A stretch of DNA of 64,000 nt from Pseudomonas sp. ABC1 (GCF_013395055.1 NZ_CP058349.1:186001-250000); one strand, 5' to 3'; numbered from the stretch's first letter, positions 46,104 through 55,131 are shown. A program made the numbers and translations. Notes: a model not told the origin generated them from the sequence alone.

Positions 46104-47129
46104 ATGTCCCGCATGATGCGTTTTCACAGATTCGGCGACGCCGAGGTGCTGCAGTACGAGGAAGTCCCGACGCCCGTACCCGGCCCTGGCGAGGTGCTGG
46201 TGCGTGTTCAGGCCGTCGGCCTGAGCTGGAAGGACGTGCTCTGGCGACAGAATCTGGCGTCTGAAGAGGCTCGTCTTCCCGCCGGCATGGGTTTCGAGCT
46301 GGCCGGTGTCGTGGAGCGTGTGGGCGAGGGCGTCGAAGGCTTCGAGGTGGGTGCGCCGGTGGCGGGATTTCCTGCCAGCACGCCGAATCGCTACCCGACC
46401 TGGGGCGACCTGATGGTGATGCCCGTGCACGCCTTGACGCGCTATCCGCAGTCCCTCAGCCCCGAGGCCGCCAGCGTGCACTACACGGCGCTGCTGTTCG
46501 GCTATCTCGCTCTGGTCGAACTGGCGCACTTACAGCCGGGGCAGCATGTCCTGATCACCGAAGCCAGCCACTGTATCGCGCCACAGACCGTGCAACTCGC
46601 CAAGGTGCTGGGCGCCAGGGTCATCGCCTCCACCCGCTCCCCGGATGACCGCGAGTTCCTGCGCAGCCTGGGGGCTGAGAAGGTGGTGGTGACCGAGGAG
46701 CAGGACCTGGTGCTGGAAGTCGAGCGCCACACCGGCGGCAAGGGTGTGGAGATCATTCTCGACCAATGCGCCGGCCCGCAGATGAAGCTGCTGGGCGATA
46801 TTGCCGCGCCGCGCGGCAAGTTGATCCTGTATGGCGTCAACGGCGGCAACGACACGGCATTTCCCGCCTGCGAGGCGTTCAAGAAGCACTTGCAGTTCTA
46901 CCGCCACTGCATACTGGATTTCACCGGGCATCCGGAACTGGGCATCGAGCCCAACAGCGAGGCGGTGCAGCGCGCCTTGCACCATATCAATCAGTTGACC
47001 GCCGAGGGGCTGCTCACCCCGGTGATCGACCGGGTGTTCGCCTTCGAAGACTTCCTCGAAGCAAACCACTACATGGAAACCTGCCCGAACCGGGGGCGCG
47101 TGGCACTGGTGATGCCAGAAGGCTCATGA
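46104..47129 (+). CDS. mexS: Zinc-independent quinone oxidoreductase MexS
   Basis: A 341-aa MDR-superfamily oxidoreductase beginning MSRMMRFHRFGDAEVLQYEE. NADPH loop in VLITEASHCIAPQTVQLAKV region and C-terminal NRGRVALVMPEGS. In P. aeruginosa MexS is divergent from mexT, and its loss activates MexT through electrophilic stress; the same arrangement is seen here. GAGGTAAG lies just before the ATG. Confidence 0.88.
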   Translation: MSRMMRFHRFGDAEVLQYEEVPTPVPGPGEVLVRVQAVGLSWKDVLWRQNLASEEARLPAGMGFELAGVVERVGEGVEGFEVGAPVAGFPASTPNRYPTWGDLMVMPVHALTRYPQSLSPEAASVHYTALLFGYLALVELAHLQPGQHVLITEASHCIAPQTVQLAKVLGARVIASTRSPDDREFLRSLGAEKVVVTEEQDLVLEVERHTGGKGVEIILDQCAGPQMKLLGDIAAPRGKLILYGVNGGNDTAFPACEAFKKHLQFYRHCILDFTGHPELGIEPNSEAVQRALHHINQLTAEGLLTPVIDRVFAFEDFLEANHYMETCPNRGRVALVMPEGS

Positions 47130-47852
47130 ACCACGGATGCTGATCGGCAGGCTTTGGTAGAGCGCTTCCATCTCCTCGAATACCCGTGCGACGTCCGGCA
47201 GGTCTGGGCGTTGCAGCATCAACACCGGTATCCCCAGCTCCCGGGCAACCTGCAGCTTGGCCTCGGTGGCCTGGCCGCCGCTGTTCTTGCTCACCAGTAC
47301 ATCGAAGCGCCGGGCCTTGAACAGCTCGCGCTCCTGCTCCAGTTCGAACGGGCCACGGCTGGCGATGATATGGGCACGAGGATGCGGCGCCTGCGGCGTC
47401 AACTGGCGGATGGTCCAGAACTGTCCAGCGGGAATCGTCTGCAGATACTCCAGCGGTTCGCGGCCCAGGGTGAAGAACGGCCGATGGAACGGTGCCAGGG
47501 CCGAGCAAAGCGACGACCAATTCGTGACATCCCGCCAATCGTCGCCTGGCCCAGGCCGCCAGCCAGGGCGCCGCAACGCCCAGCACGGAATGCCGCACTG
47601 GCGTGCGGCGAGGGCAGCGTTATGACTGATGCGGGCGGCATAGGGGTGGGTGACGTCGAGCAGCAGCTCGATGGCCTTATCGTGAAGAAAGCGCGCCAGC
47701 CCCTCGGCACCGCCGAAACCGCCAACCCGTACCCGGCAAGCCAGGTCTCCTGGCACCTTGCCCAGGCCAGCGAGGCTGTAGATCGCCGTGGCAGGCAAGC
47801 GTCGAGCCAGGCGCAGGGCATCACCGACACCACCGAGCAGCAGGATGTTCAT
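47124..47852 (-). CDS. cobK: Precorrin-6A reductase CobK
   Basis: A 242-aa NADPH-dependent reductase of the corrin ring. Family features are the N-terminal ILLLGGVGDALRLARRL, DVTHPYAARISHNA and the C-terminal VSKNSGGQATEAKL. The ATG at 47852 overlaps the cobL stop. Its 3' end overlaps the end of the convergent mexS by a few bases. It is the last gene of the minus-strand cobL-cobK pair. Confidence 0.92.
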   Translation of the reverse strand: MNILLLGGVGDALRLARRLPATAIYSLAGLGKVPGDLACRVRVGGFGGAEGLARFLHDKAIELLLDVTHPYAARISHNAALAARQCGIPCWALRRPGWRPGPGDDWRDVTNWSSLCSALAPFHRPFFTLGREPLEYLQTIPAGQFWTIRQLTPQAPHPRAHIIASRGPFELEQERELFKARRFDVLVSKNSGGQATEAKLQVARELGIPVLMLQRPDLPDVARVFEEMEALYQSLPISIRGS

Positions 47853-49051
47853 GGCTTGAACAGGTGCAACAGGGTGATGGGCAACGCCTGGCGCCAGGTG
47901 TCGAAATTGCCCAGCGGACGCGCCTGGGCAATCTCCATGCGCAGCAACTCGCCGCCGTGGCGCTGGCGCCAGTCGATCAGTAGTGCCTCGCTTTGCAGAG
48001 TCACGGCATTGGCCACCAAGCGTCCGCCAGGCTTGAGTGCCTGCCAGCACTGTTCCAGAGTGCCCGGTGCGGTCAGGCCGCCGCCGATGAAGATGGCATC
48101 AGGTGTCTCCAGTCCCTCCAGCGCCGCCGGTGCCTCCCCGGCAACCAGGTGGAGACCCGGCACGCCCAGGGCATCGCGATTATGACGAATAAAGGCCTGA
48201 CGCCCCTCGTCGGCCTCTACCGCAATGGCACGGCAACTCGGGTGACTGCGCATCCATTCGATACCGATGGAGCCACTGCCGGCACCGATGTCCCAGAGCA
48301 GTTCGCCGGGGCAGGGCGCCAGGCGGGCCAGGGTGACGGCACGGATATCGCGCTTGGTCAGTTGCCCGTCGTGGCGGAAGGCCTCGTCGGGCAGGCCGCC
48401 GCTGACTGGCAAGCGTGGCGTGTCGTCTTCACAGCGGCACTCCAGGGCGATCAGGTTGAGTGCCGCGATTTCGGCGAACGGCCAGTCCTGCGCCAGGCCA
48501 TCCAGGCGCCGCTCCAGGCTACCGCCCAGATGCTCCAGTACGCTCAGTCGGCTCTGGCCGAAACCGCGCTCGCACAGCAAGCGGGCGACCTGGGCCGGGC
48601 TGTGGCCATCCTGGCTGAGGATCAGCAGCCGGCGACCTGGATGCAGGTACAGATTGAGGGCCGCCAGTGGCCGGGCGACCAGCGACAGGATCGGGGTTTC
48701 CTGCAACGGCCAGCCCAGCCGGGCGGCGGCCAGGGACACTGAGGACGGCGCGGGCAGGATATGCATTTCCTCTTGCGGCAACTGGCGGGAGAGGGTGGCA
48801 CCGATGCCGTACAGCATCGGGTCGCCACTGGCCAGCAGGCATACCGGCTCGCCCCGGCGGCGCAGCAAGGGTTGCAGGTCGAAGGGCGTCGGCCAGGGCT
48901 CGCGCGGGGCCTGGATGCAGGCGGGCAGCAGTTCGAGCTGGCGTGGCGCGCCGACGATCCTTTTCGCCTGCAACAGGGCATGGCGAGCCGCCTTGCCCAG
49001 GCCGGCGTAGCCGTCCTCGCCAATTCCCACTACCGTCAGCCACCTGCCCAT
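47849..49051 (-). CDS. cobL: Precorrin-6B C5,15-methyltransferase (decarboxylating) CobL
   Basis: A 400-aa fusion of CbiE-type (N-terminal, residues 1-200, WLTVVGIGEDGYAGLG and LASGDPMLYGIG) and CbiT-type (C-terminal, WDIGAGSGSIGIEWMR as SAM loop) domains. It methylates C5 and C15 of precorrin-6B and decarboxylates the C12 acetate. The ATG at 49051 is the family start; a start five codons earlier is possible. Divergent from cobG across the riboswitch. Confidence 0.92.
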   Translation of the reverse strand: MGRWLTVVGIGEDGYAGLGKAARHALLQAKRIVGAPRQLELLPACIQAPREPWPTPFDLQPLLRRRGEPVCLLASGDPMLYGIGATLSRQLPQEEMHILPAPSSVSLAAARLGWPLQETPILSLVARPLAALNLYLHPGRRLLILSQDGHSPAQVARLLCERGFGQSRLSVLEHLGGSLERRLDGLAQDWPFAEIAALNLIALECRCEDDTPRLPVSGGLPDEAFRHDGQLTKRDIRAVTLARLAPCPGELLWDIGAGSGSIGIEWMRSHPSCRAIAVEADEGRQAFIRHNRDALGVPGLHLVAGEAPAALEGLETPDAIFIGGGLTAPGTLEQCWQALKPGGRLVANAVTLQSEALLIDWRQRHGGELLRMEIAQARPLGNFDTWRQALPITLLHLFKP

Positions 49052-49123
49052 GCGTGCTCCGTTCATCTGCTGGATTACCCGTGTTGCGGCCTCGGGTAAA
49101 GCCGTCATAATACCGCTTTTCGC

Positions 49124-49283
49124 CGGTGCCCCAGGGCCGGGAGTGCGATGCGCTCCCCAGGGAACACGGATAGAACCGTGGCTGCCCCCGCAACTGTAAG
49201 CAGCGAGTCGAACCACATGAGCCACTGGGCAACCGGGAAGGCGTGGTGCGGCCTTGACCTGCCAGCCAGGAAACCTGCCGACG
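49124..49283 (+). promoter_or_regulatory. Cobalamin (AdoCbl) riboswitch
   Basis: All conserved blocks occur in order: GGTGCC near 49124, AGGGAACACGG, CTGCCCCCGCAACTGTAAGC around 49182-49201, GCCACTGGGCAACCGGGAAGG around 49220-49240 and the B12 box AGCCAGGAAACCTGCC at 49264-49279. It faces cobG and would switch off cobGHIJ when adenosylcobalamin is plentiful. The anti-terminator or ribosome-binding-site mechanism cannot be decided from the sequence. Confidence 0.95.
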
Positions 49284-49322
49284 AAATCATGCGCGTGTGC
49301 CGACATCGGGCGGGGTGTACCG

Positions 49323-50708
49323 ATGCCAATGGACGTCCTTCGACGCCTCGGTCCGGTCACCGCGATTGCCCATTGCGAGTGCCCGTTGAGTTTTTCTCCT
49401 TCCGCTTCCAATCCTCGTCGCTCCGCCTGCCCTGGGCTGGAACGTATCGTGCCAGCGCTGGATGGCGGTATCTGCCGGATCAAGCTGGCCTGCGGGCGGA
49501 TGTCGAGCGAGCAGGCCCGCCAGGTTGCGGCAGCGGCAGAAGCCTGCGGGGAAGGCGTGCTGGAGCTGACCAATCGCAGCAACCTGCAACTGCGCAGCAT
49601 ACGCCCCGAGCATGAACCTGAACTGATCCGCCGCCTGCTGGAGGCTGGCCTCGGGCCACGCCAGGCCGGTGCCGACGATGTGCGCAACCTGCTGGTCAGC
49701 CCTGCCGCCGGGCTCGATCCGCAGGCCATCCTCGATGTGCGGCCCCAGGCCGAACGCCTGCTGACGCTGTTGCAGGACACACCGGCATTCCATGCCCTTT
49801 CGCCGAAGTTCGCCCTGCAACTCGATGGCGGCGAAGCGCTGGCCGCCATCGACCACCCGCACGATATCTGGCTCGCAGCCTTGCCCGGTGGCGAGCGTCT
49901 CGCGCTGGGGCTGGCCGGTTGCCCGTGGCAGGCGCCCGTGCTGGAGGTCAGTGTGGCGTCGGCAACGGAACTGGTGGCGTGCCTGTTGGAGGCTTTTCTG
50001 CGACTGGCCCAGCCCGGCGAAAGCCGTATGCGGCACCTGCTGGCGCGCCTGCCTGTGGCCGCGTTTCTCGCGGCGCTGGATCAACCTCCGGCATTTTCCC
50101 TGGGATCGTCGGCCAGGCGCTCGATTCGGCCCGTCGCGCCACGTCCGGGCAGTTATCCGCAACGTCAGGCCGGGCTGGCCATGTGCCTGGCTGGCGCACC
50201 ACTGGGGCGCCTGCACGCGACGCAATGGCGTGCATTGGCCGAGATCGCCGAAGACGAGGGAACCGGCTGGCTGCACCTCACCCCCTGGCAGGGCGTGTTG
50301 CTGCCGGGCGTGAAGCTGGAGCGCGTCGAATTGGTCCAGGCACGCCTGCACGCTATCGGCCTGCTGACCGAGGACTCGGACCCTTTGCTGCGGCTGACGG
50401 CCTGTAGCGGCTCGGCGGGATGTGGTAGGGGGTTGGCCGACACCAAGTCCGATGCGCTACGTCTGGCTGGCCTGCTGCCCACCACTGGAGGCACCTCGGG
50501 CATTCATCTGAGCGGCTGCCCACGCAGTTGTGCGGCGGCCCATGTCGCCCCCTATACCTTACTGGCGCAAACGCCAGGGCATTACTCACTCTACCGGCGG
50601 ACGCAGGATGCGGCCGGTTTCGGCCAGTTGCTGGCCACTTCGATAGGCATAGACGAGGCTGCCGCATGGCTGGCCGCATCCGACGATCAGGACTCCCTGC
50701 ATGATTGA
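49323..50708 (+). CDS. cobG: Precorrin-3B synthase CobG
   Basis: A 461-aa siroheme-type [4Fe-4S] protein that uses O2 to hydroxylate precorrin-3A, the step defining aerobic cobalamin synthesis. The cluster cysteines lie in CSGSAGCGRGLADTKSDA and SGCPRSCAAAH. The start is uncertain: ATG 49323 and ATG 49329 are both near, and a TTG at 49386 would also suit the family. It overlaps cobH (ATGATTGA). Confidence 0.9.
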   Translation: MPMDVLRRLGPVTAIAHCECPLSFSPSASNPRRSACPGLERIVPALDGGICRIKLACGRMSSEQARQVAAAAEACGEGVLELTNRSNLQLRSIRPEHEPELIRRLLEAGLGPRQAGADDVRNLLVSPAAGLDPQAILDVRPQAERLLTLLQDTPAFHALSPKFALQLDGGEALAAIDHPHDIWLAALPGGERLALGLAGCPWQAPVLEVSVASATELVACLLEAFLRLAQPGESRMRHLLARLPVAAFLAALDQPPAFSLGSSARRSIRPVAPRPGSYPQRQAGLAMCLAGAPLGRLHATQWRALAEIAEDEGTGWLHLTPWQGVLLPGVKLERVELVQARLHAIGLLTEDSDPLLRLTACSGSAGCGRGLADTKSDALRLAGLLPTTGGTSGIHLSGCPRSCAAAHVAPYTLLAQTPGHYSLYRRTQDAAGFGQLLATSIGIDEAAAWLAASDDQDSLHD

Positions 50709-51327
50709 CTATATTCGCGACGGCCAGGCCATTTACCGCCAGTCGTTCGCCACCATTCGCGCCGAAGCCGACCTGTCCGGCATCCCCGTAGATCTGGAAA
50801 AACTCGCGGTCCGGGTCATCCATGCCTGCGGCATGGTCGACGTGGTGCACGACCTGCGCTTTTCCCCCGGTGCGGGGGCCATCGGCCGCGCCGCCCTGGC
50901 GGAGGGGGCCTCGATCCTCTGCGATGCTCGAATGGTGGCCGAAGGCATTACCCGTGCCCGGCTACCGGCGCACAACGAAGTGATCTGCACCCTGAACCAG
51001 GCCGATGTGCCGCAACTGGCCGAACGCCATGGCAATACCCGCTCGGCGGTGGCCCTGGAGCACTGGCGTCCACACCTCGAGGGTAGCGTGGTGGTGATCG
51101 GCAACGCGCCGACGGCGCTGTTCTACCTGCTGGAAATGCTCGATGCCGGTGCGCCGCGCCCGGCCCTGGTCATCGGCATGCCGGTGGGCTTCGTCGGCGC
51201 CGCCGAATCCAAGGCGCTGTTGGCGCTGGACAGCCGAGGCGTGCCTTTCGTCACCGTGCTCGGCCGCCGTGGCGGCAGTGCCATGGCCGCCGCCGCCGTC
51301 AACGCACTGGCCACGGAGCGCGAATGA
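50701..51327 (+). CDS. cobH: Precorrin-8X methylmutase CobH
   Basis: A 208-aa mutase that moves the C11 methyl to C12, giving hydrogenobyrinate. It includes the IHACGMVDVVHDLRFSPGA segment with the catalytic His and the VIGMPVGFVGAAESKALL pattern. ATG overlaps the cobG stop, and the cobI start overlaps its stop (ATGATGA), so cobGHI are coupled. Confidence 0.93.
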   Translation: MIDYIRDGQAIYRQSFATIRAEADLSGIPVDLEKLAVRVIHACGMVDVVHDLRFSPGAGAIGRAALAEGASILCDARMVAEGITRARLPAHNEVICTLNQADVPQLAERHGNTRSAVALEHWRPHLEGSVVVIGNAPTALFYLLEMLDAGAPRPALVIGMPVGFVGAAESKALLALDSRGVPFVTVLGRRGGSAMAAAAVNALATERE

Positions 51328-52073
51328 TGACGGGCAAAGGGCGGCTGCTGGGTATCGGCGTCGGGCCGGGCGACCCTGAACTGATTACGCTCAAGGCACT
51401 GCGCCTCCTGCGCACGGCGCCGGTGATCGGCCATTTCGTCGCCCGCGCCAAGGCGGAGAAGGGGCAGGGTGGCAACGCCTTCGGCATCATCGAGGCGCAC
51501 CTGCAGCCCGAGCAGGTACGCCTGCCGCTGGTCTACCCGGTGACCACCGAAAAGCTCGATCCTCCGCAGACCTACGAAGGGATCATCAGCGACTTCTACG
51601 ACGGTTGCGCCGTGCATATCGCCGGACACCTGGACGCAGGGCGCGACGTGGCGGTGATCTGCGAAGGCGACCCGTTCTTCTTCGGCTCCTATATGTACCT
51701 GCACGACCGACTGGCCGGACGTTACGAGGCGGAAGTGGTGCCCGGTGTCTGCTCCATGCTTGGCTGCGCCTCGGTGCTCGGGACGCCGCTGGTCTATCGC
51801 AACCAGAGCCTCTCGGTACTCTCCGGGGTGCTGCCCGAGGAGGAGCTGGAGCAGCGCCTGGCACTGGCCGAGGCGGCGGTGGTGATGAAGCTTGGGCGTA
51901 ACTTCGACAAGGTACGCCGGGTGCTGCGCCGCCTGGGACTGGCGGAGCGTGCGCACTATGTCGAGCGGGCAACCATGGCGGCGCAGCGCATCCTGCCACT
52001 GGACGAGGTGGACCCAATGTCGTCGCCGTATTTTTCGATGATCGTCGTCCCTGGCCTGAAGTGGAGCGCCTGA
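51324..52073 (+). CDS. cobI: Precorrin-2 C20-methyltransferase CobI
   Basis: A 249-aa SAM-dependent tetrapyrrole methylase. It has GIGVGPGDPELITLKALR at the N-terminus and ICEGDPFFFGSYMYLHDRL in the second motif, with VPGVCSMLGCASV after it. It converts precorrin-2 to precorrin-3A. cobJ begins 2 bases after its stop. Confidence 0.93.
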   Translation: MMTGKGRLLGIGVGPGDPELITLKALRLLRTAPVIGHFVARAKAEKGQGGNAFGIIEAHLQPEQVRLPLVYPVTTEKLDPPQTYEGIISDFYDGCAVHIAGHLDAGRDVAVICEGDPFFFGSYMYLHDRLAGRYEAEVVPGVCSMLGCASVLGTPLVYRNQSLSVLSGVLPEEELEQRLALAEAAVVMKLGRNFDKVRRVLRRLGLAERAHYVERATMAAQRILPLDEVDPMSSPYFSMIVVPGLKWSA

Positions 52074-52075
52074 GC

Positions 52076-53737
52076 ATGCCATCGACTATCGCTCCCGCCC
52101 TGATTGTCCTGGGCGCCAGCGCCGTGCCCACCGCGCGGCGTATCCAGGCGCGCTATCCCGAGGCACGGCTGTTCGGCTTGCGCGGCCGTGTCGACGAGGC
52201 CGAGTACGGCTACGACAATTTTGGCGAGACATTGCGCGAGCTGTACCGGGCCGGTACACCGATCATCGCCCTGTGCGCGGCGGGTATCGTTGTCCGCAGC
52301 CTGGCGTCGGTGCTGGAAGAGAAGGGCGAAGAGCCGCCGGTACTGGCCCTGGCCGAGGACGGTAGCGCAGTGGTGCCGTTGCTCGGAGGCCTGGCGGGTG
52401 TCAATGAGATGGCCAAGGCGCTGGCCGCGCACCTGGGCGTCACACCAGCGATCACCACCAGTGGCGAGCTGCGCTTCGGCACCTGCCTGCTGAACCCGCC
52501 GCGGGGTTATGTGCTGGCCGATCTGCAGCAAGGCAAGCAGCTGGTCAGCGATTTGCTCGCCGGAGCGCGCCTGCGTGTCGAAGGCGAAGCGCCCTGGCTC
52601 GACGGCAAGCGCTTGCCATTGGCCAAGGATGGCGAACGCCTGTTGCGTGTCGCGCCGCAGTTGCCTGGTGTGGAGGAGGGCTTGGCGATTTATCCGCAGG
52701 TGACTTTGCTGCTGTGCCGTACAGCGTCGCTCAACCAGGCCGATGTCCAGCAGGCGCTGCAGGATGCTGGCCTGGCCCCTCAGTCCCTGGCGGCGCTGCT
52801 GTGGGAAGGGATTGCGGGCAGTCATCCAGCACTGGAAGAGCTGGCGAAGTCGCTGGGCGTGCCGTTGCGCTTCCTCGACTCTACGGCCTCCTTACCCATG
52901 CCCGCCTGGCAGAGTGAGCAGCTGAGCCTGCACTTGGTTGCAGCTCCTGCACTGGCCACGGTCCATGGCCAGCCCAGAGGCCGCCTGCACGTGGTCGGTC
53001 TCGGCCCGGGAGCCGCAGGGCTGTTGGCACCGGATGTCCGGCAGGCGCTGGACGAAGCCGAGGACGTGCTTGGTTATGAAACCTACGTGAAGATGGCCGG
53101 ACCATTCCGCGCAGGGCAATGCCTGCATGCCAGCGATAACCGCGAAGAGTTGCAACGCGCTGCCCATGCCTTCGAGCTGGCGGCCAGCGGCCGGCGCGTG
53201 GTGATGGTGTCGTCCGGCGACCCCGGTGTCTTCGCCATGGCGGCGGCGGTGCTGGAGGCACTGGAAGCCTCGGATGATCCTCGCTGGCAGGGCGTCGAGC
53301 TGCGCATCCTGCCGGGAATCAGCGCCGCCATGGCCGCCGCGGCGCTGGCAGGCGCCCCGCTGGGGCATGACTTCTGCCTGATTTCGCTGTCGGACAACCT
53401 CAAACCCTGGGCCATCATCGCAAAGCGTCTGCGACATGCGGCAGAGGCAGACCTGGCCATGGCCTTCTACAACCCGATTTCGCGTGCACGCCCCTGGCAG
53501 TTGGGGAGGGCGCTGGAGCTGCTGCGCGAGCATCGGGAGGACTCAACCGAGGTGGTACTCGCCCGTGACGTGGGCCGCCCGGCTGAACGCCTGACACTGA
53601 CCACCCTGGGCGAGCTGCGGATCGAGCAGGTGGACATGCGCACCCTGGTGATCATCGGCTCCAGCCAGACCCGGCGTTTTGCCCGCACCGATGGCGGCGC
53701 CTGGGTCTATACCCCGCGCAGCTACCCGAACACGTAG
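52076..53737 (+). CDS. cobJ: Precorrin-3B C17-methyltransferase CobJ with N-terminal CbiG-like domain
   Basis: A 553-aa fusion. Residues 1 to about 295 look like CbiG (N-terminal and middle parts: CAAGIVVRSLASVLEEKGE, TTSGELRFGTCLLNPP). The last 250 are the CobJ methylase (VVGLGPGAAGLLAPDVRQAL, SSGDPGVFAMAAAV, FYNPISRARPWQLG). CobJ contracts the ring after C17 methylation. The stop lies within a REP-like unit. The separate C-terminal CbiG-like piece is cobE at 54.7 kb. Confidence 0.9.
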   Translation: MPSTIAPALIVLGASAVPTARRIQARYPEARLFGLRGRVDEAEYGYDNFGETLRELYRAGTPIIALCAAGIVVRSLASVLEEKGEEPPVLALAEDGSAVVPLLGGLAGVNEMAKALAAHLGVTPAITTSGELRFGTCLLNPPRGYVLADLQQGKQLVSDLLAGARLRVEGEAPWLDGKRLPLAKDGERLLRVAPQLPGVEEGLAIYPQVTLLLCRTASLNQADVQQALQDAGLAPQSLAALLWEGIAGSHPALEELAKSLGVPLRFLDSTASLPMPAWQSEQLSLHLVAAPALATVHGQPRGRLHVVGLGPGAAGLLAPDVRQALDEAEDVLGYETYVKMAGPFRAGQCLHASDNREELQRAAHAFELAASGRRVVMVSSGDPGVFAMAAAVLEALEASDDPRWQGVELRILPGISAAMAAAALAGAPLGHDFCLISLSDNLKPWAIIAKRLRHAAEADLAMAFYNPISRARPWQLGRALELLREHREDSTEVVLARDVGRPAERLTLTTLGELRIEQVDMRTLVIIGSSQTRRFARTDGGAWVYTPRSYPNT

Positions 53738-53754
53738 GGTGCGCCATGCGCACC
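53734..53754 (+). repeat. REP-like unit at cobJ stop
   Basis: Reads GTAGGGTGCGCCATGCGCAC plus one C. It includes the cobJ stop codon and is the left copy flanking cobF. Confidence 0.75.
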
Positions 53755-53772
53755 GGCACCCTGACGCTCGGA

Positions 53773-54534
53773 TTATGGACGCTTGCGTAACAGATAGCTG
53801 TCCATGATCCAGCCATGGCGTTCGCGCAGTTCGGCACGGGTCTCGCGGATACGCTCCGCCACCTCATCCAGCGGGCCGGCGATCAGCGTTTCATCGGCGC
53901 TGCCGACGTAGGCACCCCAGTAGATTGTCAGGTTCTGGCCGGTGAAGTGGCGATAAGTGTCCTGGGCATCCAGCATCACCAGGACACTGTCCATGCCCTC
54001 TGGCCAGCCCTGTTCGGCCAGGCGCCGGGCCGGGGTCACCTGGAAGGCCCGCCCGATGCCGTTGAAGCAGACCCGATGCCGCGCGGCGAGGGCTTGCAGG
54101 CTGCTGATACCCGGAATCACCTGGTAGTCGATGGCATGCCGTCCCTCTGCGGCGATGGCTTCGATGATGCGGATCGTACTGTCGTACAGCGCCGGATCGC
54201 CCCAGACCAGAAATGCGCCGCATTCACCGTCTTGCAGCTGTTCGCCGATCATCCACTCGAAGACTCCGCGCTTGTCGCGGTTGAGGTCTTCGACCGCGCC
54301 CCGGTAGTCAGGCACGTCGCGCACGCGCTCAGGGCAATCCGCTTCGATAAAGCGGTAGTCACGGCCTTCGATGACCTGTTCGCACAGGTAGCGACGATGA
54401 TCGATCAGAGAACCCTTGGCGGTGCCTTTGTCCATCAGGAAGAAGGCATCGGCACGGTTCATGGCCTTGATCGCCTGCACCGTCAGGTGGTCCGGGTCAC
54501 CGGCTCCGATGCCGATGATCAGTATCTGCTTCAC
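53773..54534 (-). CDS. cobF: Precorrin-6A synthase (deacetylating) CobF
   Basis: A 253-aa SAM-dependent methylase that methylates C1 and removes the acetyl group during ring contraction. Family motifs: IIGIGAGDPDHLTVQAI, FLMDKGTAKG, LVWGDPALYDSTIRI, and NGIGRAFQVTPARRL. It starts with GTG at 54534 with GGAGG 5 nt upstream. It is reversed relative to cobJ and cobE and flanked by REP-like units on both sides. Confidence 0.92.
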   Translation of the reverse strand: MKQILIIGIGAGDPDHLTVQAIKAMNRADAFFLMDKGTAKGSLIDHRRYLCEQVIEGRDYRFIEADCPERVRDVPDYRGAVEDLNRDKRGVFEWMIGEQLQDGECGAFLVWGDPALYDSTIRIIEAIAAEGRHAIDYQVIPGISSLQALAARHRVCFNGIGRAFQVTPARRLAEQGWPEGMDSVLVMLDAQDTYRHFTGQNLTIYWGAYVGSADETLIAGPLDEVAERIRETRAELRERHGWIMDSYLLRKRP

Positions 54535-54553
54535 GCTGCCTCCACTGCTGTAT

Positions 54554-54573
54554 GAGGGTGCGCCACGCGCACC
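54554..54573 (+). repeat. REP-like unit upstream of cobF
   Basis: Reads GAGGGTGCGCCACGCGCACC, 20 bases upstream of the cobF start. It is in the same orientation as the copy at 53734. Confidence 0.7.
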
Positions 54574-54720
54574 GGCAAATAACGCACTATCACCCACGGC
54601 CCGGGCGGATAGCCGCGGCGGAAGGGTACGTAGGCGGGAGGGCGAGGGCAAGCCTGTGATGGTTGACTTGCTGGCAGGTGCGTGGTGTCCTGCCGCGCCC
54701 GTTTTATGGCCGAGGAATGC

Positions 54721-55131
54721 ATGGGAGTTGAACGTATCGTAGCCGGCTTCGGCTGCCGACGCGGCTGTACTGCCGACGAGCTGTCGACGTTACTGAATGC
54801 CGCATTGCTGGAGCAGGGCTTGGCTGGCAAACGTCTCGACGGCCTGGCGTCCAGCGAGCGCAAGCGTGACGAGCCTGGCCTGGCCCAGTTGGCACAAGGG
54901 TTGGGTTTGGATGTGGTGTTCATCAACGACGAGTGTCTGCAAGCCCAGGCTGCCGGGTTGAGCGAGGTTTCGCCGGTCGCACGCCGGGAGTTTGCCCTCG
55001 ATGGCGTTGCCGAAGCGGCGGCGCTGGTCCTGGCCGGACGGCTCGGCCGACACCCGGCAAGACTCTTGATGCGCAAGCGCCGCAGTGCCAATGCGACGCT
55101 GGCGCTGGCCATTTCCCAGGAGGAAGCATGA
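54721..55131 (+). CDS. cobE: Cobalamin biosynthesis protein CobE (CbiG C-terminal domain)
   Basis: A 136-aa protein with the CbiG C-terminal pattern: GFGCRRGCTADELSTLLN at the N-terminus and VSPVARREFALDGVAEAAAL in the middle. CobE helps the ring-contraction stage; its exact chemistry is unclear. ATG at 54721 follows GAGGAATGC; earlier in-frame starts (54706, 54682) are possible. It overlaps cobM (ATGA). Confidence 0.88.
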   Translation: MGVERIVAGFGCRRGCTADELSTLLNAALLEQGLAGKRLDGLASSERKRDEPGLAQLAQGLGLDVVFINDECLQAQAAGLSEVSPVARREFALDGVAEAAALVLAGRLGRHPARLLMRKRRSANATLALAISQEEA

